In this document: piece by piece, positions 29,416-37,215 of the stretch
Layout of the letters: each line of letters opens with the position of its first letter
Position numbering within the stretch: the first letter of the stretch is position 1
NCBI GenBank assembly: GCA_023248215.1
Contig: JAHFEW010000019.1
Span: 1 to 58,301, forward strand
DNA from: Nitrospira sp.
Lineage (GTDB): Bacteria; Nitrospirota; Nitrospiria; Nitrospirales; Nitrospiraceae
DNA: 58,301 nt
Direction of reading: 5' to 3'
Program-made: the position numbers and the translations under genes
The notes under the pieces: model-generated
The model's database searches: none
What the model was told of the DNA's origin: nothing
Seen by the model: only the letters and a program-made list of their open reading frames with translations

Positions 29416-30234
29416 ATGGCGACCTATGCAATCGGCGACGTGCAAGGCTGTTACACCTCACTACAACGGCTCACGCAGACGGTTCGATTCGATCCTCAAC
29501 AGGATCGTCTCTGGTTCGTGGGGGATCTCGTGAATCGAGGTCCGGATTCGCTCCACGTCCTCCGCTACATTAAGAATCTCGGTCCCGCCGCCATCACGGT
29601 CCTTGGCAATCACGACCTGTTCCTCCTGGCTGTCGCTTCGGGAGTGACCACGCTCCGCCGAAGCGATACGCTGGCACAGGTCTTGGCGGCCCCGGATTGT
29701 GATGAACTCCTCGCCTGGCTCAGGCAGCAGCCGCTGCTCCATCGGGAAGGCGATTGTGTGTTGGTCCATGCCGGACTATTGCCGCAATGGACGGTTGAAG
29801 AGGCCCAACAACTGGCGAAGGAGGCCGAGACGGCGCTCCGCGGAGATCAGTTCGCAGCCACCCTGCGCGCGCTACACCCTAACGGTCATTTGCAATGGGC
29901 GCCCGAGCTGGTTGGGCCCATCCGTTACGCCAGCATCATGAAAGTGTTGACCCGACTGAGAACCTGTTCGGTCTCCGGAGTGATGGAATCGTCCTTCTCC
30001 GGACCGCCGGAGCTGACACCGAAAGGATTTCACCCCTGGTTTAATATTCCATTCAGGCGGAATGGGACGGCCACCATGGTGTATGGACATTGGGCGGCAA
30101 TGGGTCTCCACCTCACGCCGAATCTGTTGGCACTGGACAGTGGCTGTGTCTACGGACGTCAACTCACCGCGGTACGCTTGGAAGACCGCAGAGTTTTTCA
30201 GGTCACCTGCGAGGGAACTCGTGGAAGTCAGTGA
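29416..30234 (+). CDS. apaH: Symmetrical bis(5'-nucleosyl)-tetraphosphatase
   Basis: Hydrolyses Ap4A to two ADP. The 272-residue product starts MATYAIGDVQGCYTSL and has the phosphoesterase metal motifs GDVQGC, GDLVNRGPDSL, GNHD and (late) VYGHWAAMG, in canonical order and spacing. Length is close to the family's 270-280. The chosen ATG directly precedes the first motif; a TTG 13 codons upstream would sit inside the predicted promoter. Its end overlaps the DUF309 gene by 14 bases, implying translational coupling. Confidence 0.95.
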   Translation: MATYAIGDVQGCYTSLQRLTQTVRFDPQQDRLWFVGDLVNRGPDSLHVLRYIKNLGPAAITVLGNHDLFLLAVASGVTTLRRSDTLAQVLAAPDCDELLAWLRQQPLLHREGDCVLVHAGLLPQWTVEEAQQLAKEAETALRGDQFAATLRALHPNGHLQWAPELVGPIRYASIMKVLTRLRTCSVSGVMESSFSGPPELTPKGFHPWFNIPFRRNGTATMVYGHWAAMGLHLTPNLLALDSGCVYGRQLTAVRLEDRRVFQVTCEGTRGSQ

Positions 30235-30772
30235 CCCGCCTGTCCTGGCTGACCGGCCTCGTTACAGCACCCGGACCTTTCCCACCTACCGTTTCATCCC
30301 TGGGCGGACCCCGCATCCGCGTCGACATCCAGGGGGCCACTCCTTCGGTCTCTCGGAGCCACGGCCTCGCCGCTTCAATCACAACGAGTGGTCGGCCTCG
30401 GAGGACTATTTGTATGCGATGGACCTCTACAACTTCGCCTATTGGTGGGAATCACACGAGGTCTTTGAGGGGTTGTGGCACGTATTTGGACGCAGCACAC
30501 AGGAAGGCAACTTCTTCCAAGCTCTCATTCAACTCGCCGCCGCTAATCTCAAACACGTTCTTGGCCACGAGGCTGCCGTCAAAAATCTCACGCAACGCGG
30601 GCTGGAGCGTTTGCAGAAAGTTCCACCACGTTACATGGGCGTCGATACAGCCGCAGTTGCCGACCACTTCACATTGTGGCTGAACGCCCGTCGCGATTCG
30701 TACGTGTTTATTCCCCTAGACCTAACATCAAGCCAACGGCCGATTGCCATCCCTGATAGTCGAACGGACTAG
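30221..30772 (+). CDS. DUF309 domain-containing protein
   Basis: A 183-residue protein. Residues ~60-140 carry the DUF309 core, LYNFAYWWESHEVFEGLWH and GNFFQALIQLAAANLKH, an all-helical fold with His/Glu residues that could bind metal. The ~50-residue Pro/Arg-rich N-terminus is not part of the domain. I chose the GTG at 30221, preceded by GAGGGA and overlapping the apaH stop, over the longer frame. Family function is unknown. Confidence 0.85.
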   Translation: MEVSDPPVLADRPRYSTRTFPTYRFIPGRTPHPRRHPGGHSFGLSEPRPRRFNHNEWSASEDYLYAMDLYNFAYWWESHEVFEGLWHVFGRSTQEGNFFQALIQLAAANLKHVLGHEAAVKNLTQRGLERLQKVPPRYMGVDTAAVADHFTLWLNARRDSYVFIPLDLTSSQRPIAIPDSRTD

Positions 30773-30869
30773 AGGCCGCAGCCGAACAATAGTCTGAGGG
30801 GTACCCTCTGAGGTGCGCTGAGGATTGGTTCGAGACGAAAACGAAGAAGGGCGCGTGTTTCAGCAGCCG

Positions 30870-31658
30870 TTAGTGGTAGCTTTCGGAATCGGAGGGAAAG
30901 GTGCCTTGCTCAACGTCTTCTTTATAACGGCGCAGGGCTTCCAAAGCATCGGCTTTGAGATGGGCGTACGGCTTCACGAACTTTGGAACGAACTCGTCGA
31001 AGAGACCCAACAAATCGTAGAGCACCAGCACTTGGCCATCGCAGTGCGGACCGGCACCGATGCCGATGGTCGGAATTGCGACCGTCTCGGTCACGGACTT
31101 CGCCAAGCCCGCGGGAACCGCCTCCAGCACGATCGCCACGGCACCCGCCGCTTCCAGCGATTGGGCATCGTTGAGGAGCTGCTGAGCCTCATCTTTTCCC
31201 TTTCCCTGCACCTTGAATCCACCGTACTGATGCATGGATTGTGGCGTCATCCCGAGGTGACCCACGACGGGAATGCCGATCTTCGTCATCGCCTCCACCC
31301 TATCGGTCACCGCCGCTCCTCCTTCCAGCTTCACGGCAGTCGCACCAGCTTGGAGAAATCGCCCGGCATTGCGTAAGGCGTCTTCCATATGAGCCTGATA
31401 GGACATGAAGGGCATGTCCCCGATCACCAGCGATCGCTGGGCCGCTCCGGCTACCAGCTTAGTATGGTACAACATCTCCTCCATCGTGACCGACAACGTG
31501 TTGGCCTTGCCCTGCACCACCACGCCCAGGGAATCTCCCACCAGAATGACGTCGATCCTCGCCTGTTCAATGATACGTGTGAACAGCGCATCATACGCCG
31601 TCACGACAGTGATCTTCCGTCTGTCGCGCTTGCACTTCTGCAAGTCCGGGACGGTCAT
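30870..31658 (-). CDS. panB: 3-methyl-2-oxobutanoate hydroxymethyltransferase
   Basis: First committed step of pantothenate synthesis: transfers a hydroxymethyl group from 5,10-methylene-THF to 2-oxoisovalerate. The product has the family motifs VTAYDALFTRIIEQA, DVILVGDSLGVVVQG, YHTKLVAGAAQ, IGDMPFMSYQ and GHLGMTPQSMHQYGGFKVQGK. About 262 residues. The ATG overlaps the metF stop by one base (TGATG), so translation is coupled. The link is metabolic: panB consumes the same one-carbon donor that metF and folD handle. Confidence 0.96.
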   Translation of the reverse strand: MTVPDLQKCKRDRRKITVVTAYDALFTRIIEQARIDVILVGDSLGVVVQGKANTLSVTMEEMLYHTKLVAGAAQRSLVIGDMPFMSYQAHMEDALRNAGRFLQAGATAVKLEGGAAVTDRVEAMTKIGIPVVGHLGMTPQSMHQYGGFKVQGKGKDEAQQLLNDAQSLEAAGAVAIVLEAVPAGLAKSVTETVAIPTIGIGAGPHCDGQVLVLYDLLGLFDEFVPKFVKPYAHLKADALEALRRYKEDVEQGTFPSDSESYH

Positions 31659-32548
31659 CACCCGAGTTCCGCCTTTGTGAGAATCTCCGGTAGCCGCTCA
31701 GTCGCCTTAATCGCCATGATATGCACGCCATCGCAGTAAGGACGCACGGCCTTGATCGTTCGCACGGCAATCTCCACGCCCGCATCGAGCGCACGCTTGT
31801 CGCCCGACGCACGCATTTCGTCGATCATCTCCTGCGGCACGCACACGCCCGGAATATTGGCATTCATGAATTCCGCCATCTTGGCGCTGCGCAACAGGAG
31901 AATCCCGGCGAGCACCTTCACCTTGAAGGGACGCACCGCCTGCATGAAGGTCTTGAACTGGTCCGGCTGATAAATCGCTTGGGTCTGGAAGAAGTCCACG
32001 CCGGCCCGCACCTTCACTTCAAACTTCACCAACATCGGACCTAACGGATCGGCCTCAGGGGTCACGGCGCCGCCGATCATGAAGGCGGTGGCCCCATCGA
32101 GCTTGTTGCCCGCATAGTCCTTGCCTTGATTCAGCCCCTGCACCAGCTGCATGACTTGAACGGAATCCAAGTCATACACCGGCTTGGCCTCCTTATGGTC
32201 CCCGACCGTCGGATAGTCTCCGGTCAGACAGAGGATATTCCGAATACCGAGCATATGTGCGCCCATGAGATCGGACTGCATCGCGATGCGATTGCGATCA
32301 CGGCAGGTCAGCTGCATCACTGGGTCATGCCCCAGCTCATACAATACGCGACAGACCGGCAGCGACCCAGCCCGCACGATCGCCGCAGTATTGTCGGTGA
32401 CGTTGACCCCATGCACACGGCCAACGAGCGCTTTGGCGCTCTCCACCACATGGGTCAGGTTCGTGCCCTTCGGCGGATTATATTCCACCGTCACGGCAAA
32501 CTGCCCCTGCGCCAACACGTCTTTGAGTCGCCGCGGCTCCCGGGTCAT
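31658..32548 (-). CDS. metF: Methylenetetrahydrofolate reductase family protein
   Basis: A 296-residue TIM-barrel protein that reduces methylene-THF to methyl-THF with FAD. Segments seen are TVEYNPPKGTN, VNVTDNTAAIVR, QLTCRDRNRIAMQSDLMGAHMLGIRNILCLTGD and DFFQTQAIYQPDQFKTFM. It lacks the Cys-rich C-terminal domain of long MetF proteins; that domain occurs as a separate gene at 24.4 kb. It sits between folD (163 bases upstream) and panB, forming a folate one-carbon group. Confidence 0.93.
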   Translation of the reverse strand: MTREPRRLKDVLAQGQFAVTVEYNPPKGTNLTHVVESAKALVGRVHGVNVTDNTAAIVRAGSLPVCRVLYELGHDPVMQLTCRDRNRIAMQSDLMGAHMLGIRNILCLTGDYPTVGDHKEAKPVYDLDSVQVMQLVQGLNQGKDYAGNKLDGATAFMIGGAVTPEADPLGPMLVKFEVKVRAGVDFFQTQAIYQPDQFKTFMQAVRPFKVKVLAGILLLRSAKMAEFMNANIPGVCVPQEMIDEMRASGDKRALDAGVEIAVRTIKAVRPYCDGVHIMAIKATERLPEILTKAELG

Positions 32549-32711
32549 CTAGGTCTCCTACGCATGCTTGATAATCTCCCTCTATGTCCGCTTCTATCCT
32601 TACCCTACCTCAGTTGAAATAGGGATGGTCGGGACATCCCGAGTGCGCGCACCGACCGAGCACATTCTGATCCTGCGCGGTCTGCGAGCAAAGGGATCAT
32701 CTCGATCGACC

Positions 32712-33572
32712 CTATTTCATCCCTGCCATTCTCTTAGCAGATTCGACGGTATTGTCGAGCAACATTGCAATCGTCATCGGACCCACCCCACCAGGAACCG
32801 GGCTGATCCAACCGGCCTTCTGGCTGACCGACTCGAAGTCGACATCACCAACCACCTTGCCGTCCGGAAGGCGATTCATACCCACATCGATCACCACGGC
32901 TCCTTCGCGCACCATATCAGCCGTGACGAATTTCGCCTTCCCGATCGCCACCAACAGCAGCTCGGCCTCGCGACAGACGGCCGGCAAGTCCTTCGTCTTC
33001 GAATGACAAATCGTCACGGTGGCATTGCGATGGAGCAACATGAGCGCGAGGGGTTTCCCGACGATGTTGCTGCGCCCCAGCATGACGGCCCGCTTGCCCT
33101 CGATCGACACGCCGGTCGACTCGATCATCTTGATGACCCCCTTGGGCGTGCAGGCCTCGAAGATGGGGCTCCCTTCCACGAGACGACCGAAATTATAGGG
33201 ATGGAACCCATCGGCGTCCTTTTGAGCCGAGACCGCGTCAAGAATGATCTTGCTGTCGATATGTTTGGGAAGCGGAAGCTGAACGAGAATCCCGTGAATC
33301 TTAGGGTCGGCATTCTTCTGGGCAATCAACGCTAGCAGATCCGCCTGGGTCGTGTTGGCAGGCAATTTCGAATCATCGATGTAAATTCCCGCTGCATCGC
33401 AGGCCTTTTGTTTGCTTTTGACATAGAGCTGCGAGGCAGGGTCATCACCCACCAAAATGGTGGCCAATCCCGGCTTCATGCCCGTTTCGGCCAACACGGC
33501 CGCGGACTCCTTGGCGAGCCCTTCGCGGACTTGTTGTGCCAACGCTTTCCCATCGATGATTCGTGCAGCCAC
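32712..33572 (-). CDS. folD: Bifunctional methylene-THF dehydrogenase / methenyl-THF cyclohydrolase
   Basis: Interconverts 5,10-methylene-, methenyl- and 10-formyl-THF with NADP(H). The 286-residue protein carries YVKSKQKACDAAGI (catalytic Tyr and Lys), GILVQLPLPKHI, DADGFHPYNFGRL, and the Rossmann stretch GRSNIVGKPLALMLLHRNATVTICHS, ending in PVPGGVGPMTIAMLLDNT. GTG start with GGGAGGA upstream. First gene of the folD-metF-panB group. Confidence 0.97.
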   Translation of the reverse strand: MAARIIDGKALAQQVREGLAKESAAVLAETGMKPGLATILVGDDPASQLYVKSKQKACDAAGIYIDDSKLPANTTQADLLALIAQKNADPKIHGILVQLPLPKHIDSKIILDAVSAQKDADGFHPYNFGRLVEGSPIFEACTPKGVIKMIESTGVSIEGKRAVMLGRSNIVGKPLALMLLHRNATVTICHSKTKDLPAVCREAELLLVAIGKAKFVTADMVREGAVVIDVGMNRLPDGKVVGDVDFESVSQKAGWISPVPGGVGPMTIAMLLDNTVESAKRMAGMK

Positions 33573-33766
33573 AATATCCTCCCTGACCTAAACATGAGCA
33601 AGAAAAATTCACGGCACCATAGCAGGCAATTTTTCACCAAGTCAACGCTGGATGAGCCTGTGAGGAATCACGCGTAAACCCCGGCGAGATCGGCGCCCGA
33701 GCGCCCCGTCTCGTCCCTCCCCCCTCTGATCCCTCCTTCCCCCCTCACGGTGATCCCGTGGCTTCC

Positions 33767-33796
33767 TTGACAGTCTCTGAGACCCTTGGCTACGAT
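33767..33796 (+). promoter_or_regulatory. Sigma70-type promoter
   Basis: A perfect -35 TTGACA and TACGAT -10 are separated by 18 bases, upstream of the beta-propeller gene. The predicted leader is about 30 bases and has no clear Shine-Dalgarno sequence before the ATG. Confidence 0.65.
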
Positions 33797-33831
33797 GCAC
33801 CTACAGAATCTTCTGTGCGACACCTTCTTGC

Positions 33832-34863
33832 ATGATTTCCAATACCAGTCTTCACAGGGTCTTTAGTCGGACGACGTGCCGCCGCAGCATCGGACTGGCG
33901 CTCGGGGCGACGATTGGGTTTCTCCTTCACGGCTCATTCGCCTGGGCTCTTCAGGTCAGCGGATTGGAATCCCCGCACAGCTTCCTCGCCGACCCCGCGA
34001 CGAATTCGTATTTCATTTCCAACATCAATGGGGAAACCGAAGCCCGCGACAATAACGGATTCATTACCAAGCTCAGCGACGATGGGCGCATCACCGCCTT
34101 TAAGTTCATTGAAGGTGGCCGTGGGGACGTCATCCTTCATGCTCCCAAAGGCATGGCCGTGGTCGACCAAGTGCTCTACGTGACAGACCTCGATACGCTT
34201 CGCGCCTTCGACAAGACGACGGGAAAGCCACTCGCCACCGTCGTGCTCCCGCGTCCGACCATCGCCAATTCGCCGCAGTCCCTCGTCGACGTCGCCGCTG
34301 ACGGCCAGGGCCATCTCTATCTCGCCGATCAACTCGGTAATGCGATCTATCGCCTGGATCTCACCCCGGCGTTAACGCTGTCGCTCTATGTGTCAGGCAA
34401 TCATTTGGCCGGTCCGTCAGGAGTCGCCGTGCATCCCAAAACCGGACATGTCGTCGTGGTGAGTTATGATTCCGGAAAGATCTTCGATATTACCCCGGAA
34501 GGAACCCTCACGGAGTTAGTCTCCAACGGCTTTTTCACCGCCCGCTTTCAAAATCTCAGCGGCGTGGATTTCGATCGTTGGGGCAGCATGTATGTGGCTG
34601 ATGCGACGAAGGGGAAAATCTGGCGGATGATGCCGAACAAGAAATTCCAGGTCATTGCGGAATACCTCCCATCGCCCACGGATCTCGGCATCGACCGCGT
34701 GAACCACCTGATTCTTGTCCCCTACCAGGACTCAAACGCCGCCGAAGTCAACGGACTGGAATCTCCCAATGCCTCATCGAGCGACCGAGCGAAACGCACG
34801 CTGGCGGACTATGGATTCGTCGAACCGCTGAAATCCGAGAAGAAAGGATCCCCCGCCAAATGA
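33832..34863 (+). CDS. Secreted NHL/SMP-30-like beta-propeller protein
   Basis: A 343-residue protein with an N-terminal signal-anchor-like segment (SIGLALGATIGFLLHGSFAWA). Repeated propeller blades follow: SPHSFLADPATNSYFISN, APKGMAVVDQVLYVTDLD, SLVDVAADGQGHLYLAD, GPSGVAVHPKTGHVVVV, SGVDFDRWGSMYVADATKG. Such periplasmic propellers often bind ligands or sugars, or act as lactonases; no catalytic residues can be assigned. The ATG is weak in ribosome-binding sequence. Its stop overlaps the next start by ATGA, so the two genes are probably coexpressed. Confidence 0.75.
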   Translation: MISNTSLHRVFSRTTCRRSIGLALGATIGFLLHGSFAWALQVSGLESPHSFLADPATNSYFISNINGETEARDNNGFITKLSDDGRITAFKFIEGGRGDVILHAPKGMAVVDQVLYVTDLDTLRAFDKTTGKPLATVVLPRPTIANSPQSLVDVAADGQGHLYLADQLGNAIYRLDLTPALTLSLYVSGNHLAGPSGVAVHPKTGHVVVVSYDSGKIFDITPEGTLTELVSNGFFTARFQNLSGVDFDRWGSMYVADATKGKIWRMMPNKKFQVIAEYLPSPTDLGIDRVNHLILVPYQDSNAAEVNGLESPNASSSDRAKRTLADYGFVEPLKSEKKGSPAK

Positions 34864-35552
34864 GCCAATGCGTGTACTGTCACCAGCGCAAAGGAAAGCG
34901 ATCCTGCCCGGCCCTCAGCGGCCTGATCTGCAGCCAATGTTGCGGAGAGCATCGTCTGACGAGAATCTCCTGCCCTCCTGACTGTGCCTATCTTGAAACC
35001 GGCAGCGACTACCAGCAGAAGCGACTCGGCGAGCAGTTCGCGCCCGTGCGACGCGAGCTCTATCGCCAAATCAGCGTCGCCGGAGGCGAGAAGGCCGCCG
35101 CGTTTTTCAACCTCATCGAAGTCGTCACGTTCGGCTACTTCCACGACCGGCGCGACGGCCAGGATGCCGAAGTCATTGCGGCCATTCAAGCCCTTCGCCG
35201 AACCTTGAGCCCCCTGCATGTGCCGTCGGCCCCGATGCCGGTTTTCGCCGAACGCCTCAAGAAGGAATACGACACCTTCGCCAAGCAACAACCTCAACAG
35301 ATCGCCGACCCGGGCTCCGCCCCCGAAATTCTGGACCGGGCCTTGGCGCTCATCTCGGAGTTTTCCGGCCAAGACTTCCAATCACGCCGCTTCCTGAACG
35401 GCATGATCGGCTACGTCAAAACGTTCCACCCCGAAATCGCGGAACACCTGACCAAACAACACGAAGCCGGCCGGATCGTGCTGCCCGGACAACTGACTCC
35501 ACCGCCGCAAGAGCCGCCGCATGTACATGGGCCAGAGTGCCACCATCACTAG
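34860..35552 (+). CDS. Hypothetical protein with N-terminal Cys-rich metal-binding motif and His-rich tail
   Basis: A 230-residue cytoplasmic protein. The first 45 residues hold a cysteine cluster (CVYCHQRKGKRSCPALSGLICSQCC...CPPDCAYL) that looks like a treble-clef or zinc-ribbon site. The middle is helical. The C-terminus, PPHVHGPECHHH, is His-rich and could bind metal. Similar N-terminal clusters occur in uncharacterised bacterial proteins; I know no function. It overlaps the beta-propeller gene by 4 bases. Confidence 0.75.
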   Translation: MSQCVYCHQRKGKRSCPALSGLICSQCCGEHRLTRISCPPDCAYLETGSDYQQKRLGEQFAPVRRELYRQISVAGGEKAAAFFNLIEVVTFGYFHDRRDGQDAEVIAAIQALRRTLSPLHVPSAPMPVFAERLKKEYDTFAKQQPQQIADPGSAPEILDRALALISEFSGQDFQSRRFLNGMIGYVKTFHPEIAEHLTKQHEAGRIVLPGQLTPPPQEPPHVHGPECHHH

Positions 35553-35870
35553 CAGCGATCCTGCATCCACAGTAACCAGTCGCTGCCGAACTCGTAAATC
35601 CAATCCTCTCCAGCTGATTTCCACGCCTCCCCATCACGCACTTTCTCTTTAGTTTCACCCGCTTTCTGCCGATACAGGCGCGCCAGAAACTACATGACAG
35701 CTCCAGCGTGAGACGACCAGAATTGTCGTAACCTCTTGATATCCATGATGCCCTTCCCGACAAGTCTCTTGTCAGCCCTGCCTAATGGAGAGGCGCTTCC
35801 CGAACCGGTCCGGACCTCGCGCCATCGGGGGATCTCCCTCAACCACGGAATGTCCGATAAGGTCGGTTTA
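35553..35870. other. Intergenic stretch upstream of the kinase relic
   Basis: No gene recognised. No terminator is clear after the Cys/His-rich gene. The sequence leads into a decayed HATPase domain and may itself be unrecognisable remains of that kinase. Confidence 0.4.
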
Positions 35871-36047
35871 GAGGTGCGGGACACCCGCATCGGCATTCCC
35901 ACTGAATCACAAGAACAGATCTTCTGTCTTTTTCACAGCAGGCGGACCAACGACCCGCCAATACCGCAGTGCCGAGCTTGGCTTGGCCATCGTCCAACAA
36001 TGAGTCGGCATGATGGGAGGCCCCATCGGTTTCACGGTGAGTTCATG
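35871..36047 (+). pseudogene. HATPase-domain relic of a histidine kinase
   Basis: The plus strand encodes VRDTRIGIPTESQEQIFCLF, the N/G1 region of a kinase ATPase domain (consensus DTGIGIP...IFxxF). After a frameshift it reads LGLAIVQQ, stop, VGMMGGPIGFTVSS, the GLGLAI and MGG region of the same domain. The segment between, QADQRPANTAV, resembles [12 protein letters not shown]. At least one frameshift and one nonsense codon (TGA at 36001) are present. It lies just before a FIST-kinase operon. Confidence 0.75.
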
Positions 36048-36061
36048 AGGAGGACACGCAC

Positions 36062-37210
36062 ATGCAACTGACGACAGCCTGTATCAAAGCCGACAGCTCC
36101 TGGTCCCCTGCGGCAATCTCCGAGCTGGATTCTCCGGAGACACTCCTGGTGCTATTCGGTGCGTCCGGCCTGATCGACACACCGGATCGCATCCGCCAGG
36201 TGCTCGACGCCTGCCCTCAGAGTCACGTGATCGGATGCTCGACCTCGGGCGAAATTCACGGCAGTGAGATTTCTGACGACAGTCTGGTGGTCGCCGCCGT
36301 GCGATTTAAAAAGACCCCTGTCCGCACGGCGCAGGCCGCCGTGCGCGATCCACAGGATTCCTATGCCACGGGAGTCGCGATCGCTGCCCAGCTCAACCGG
36401 CCCTCGCTCCGCGCCATCGTGGTATTGTCTGACGGACTCCACGTGAACGGCAGCGAACTGGTGAAGGGCCTGAACCACGCCTTCAACGGAACCGTCGTTA
36501 TCACCGGAGGCCTGGCCGGAGACGGGGCCAACTTCAAGCGCACATGGGTGATCAAAGACCGCGTCCCGCAGAGCGGCTATGTGACGGCAGTCGGCCTCTA
36601 CGGCGAGCACGTCCGGATCGGCAATGGCTCCAAAGGGGGATGGGACAAGTTCGGCCCTGAACGGCTGGTCACCAAATCACACGGCAATGTCCTGTATGAA
36701 CTTGATGGGCGTCCTGCACTGCACCTGTACAAGGAGTATCTGGGGGATCGTGCAGCCGGCCTTCCCGCAACAGGCCTCCTCTTTCCGCTCGCGATCCGAA
36801 CCTCGCCTTCAGAGGGAAAAAGTCTGGTCCGCACCATCCTAGCCGTGGACGAAGCCACTCAATCCATGACGTTCGCCGGGGACATTCCGCAAGGCGTCTT
36901 CGCGCAACTCATGCGCGCGAATTTCGATCGATTGATTCAGGGCGCGTCCGACGCCGCCACGCTGACGACGAACGGCCACGGTAGCTCGCACCCGGAAACG
37001 CCCACCCTCTCAATCGCCATCAGTTGTGTCGGGCGCCGGTTGGTCCTCGGGGAACGGACGGAAGAAGAGACCGAAGCGACATTGGAGATTCTCCCGAAAG
37101 GCAGCCGCCAGATAGGATTTTACTCCTATGGCGAGATCTCTCCCTACGAGAGCGGCGCGTGTGATCTTCACAATCAAACCATGACGTTGACGACCATTAC
37201 CGAAGTCTGA
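36062..37210 (+). CDS. FIST-domain sensory protein
   Basis: A 382-residue soluble protein. The N-terminal FIST domain (~25-210) shows HVIGCSTSGEIHGSEISDDSLVV, VVLSDGLHVNGSELVKGL and VVITGGLAGDGANF. The C-terminal FIST_C domain (~215-360) ends with ISCVGRRLVLGERTEEE and IGFYSYGEISPYESG. FIST proteins are proposed small-molecule (possibly amino-acid) sensors often linked to kinases. Start ATG with GAGGAGGA upstream. It is six bases from the hybrid kinase gene, so it is likely that kinase's ligand-sensing partner. Confidence 0.92.
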   Translation: MQLTTACIKADSSWSPAAISELDSPETLLVLFGASGLIDTPDRIRQVLDACPQSHVIGCSTSGEIHGSEISDDSLVVAAVRFKKTPVRTAQAAVRDPQDSYATGVAIAAQLNRPSLRAIVVLSDGLHVNGSELVKGLNHAFNGTVVITGGLAGDGANFKRTWVIKDRVPQSGYVTAVGLYGEHVRIGNGSKGGWDKFGPERLVTKSHGNVLYELDGRPALHLYKEYLGDRAAGLPATGLLFPLAIRTSPSEGKSLVRTILAVDEATQSMTFAGDIPQGVFAQLMRANFDRLIQGASDAATLTTNGHGSSHPETPTLSIAISCVGRRLVLGERTEEETEATLEILPKGSRQIGFYSYGEISPYESGACDLHNQTMTLTTITEV

Positions 37211-37215
37211 TTCCT

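Noticed and set aside
31658-31661. GTG at 31661 as panB start
   Set aside because: The ATG one codon later gives the same protein and the neat TGATG stop-start coupling with metF.
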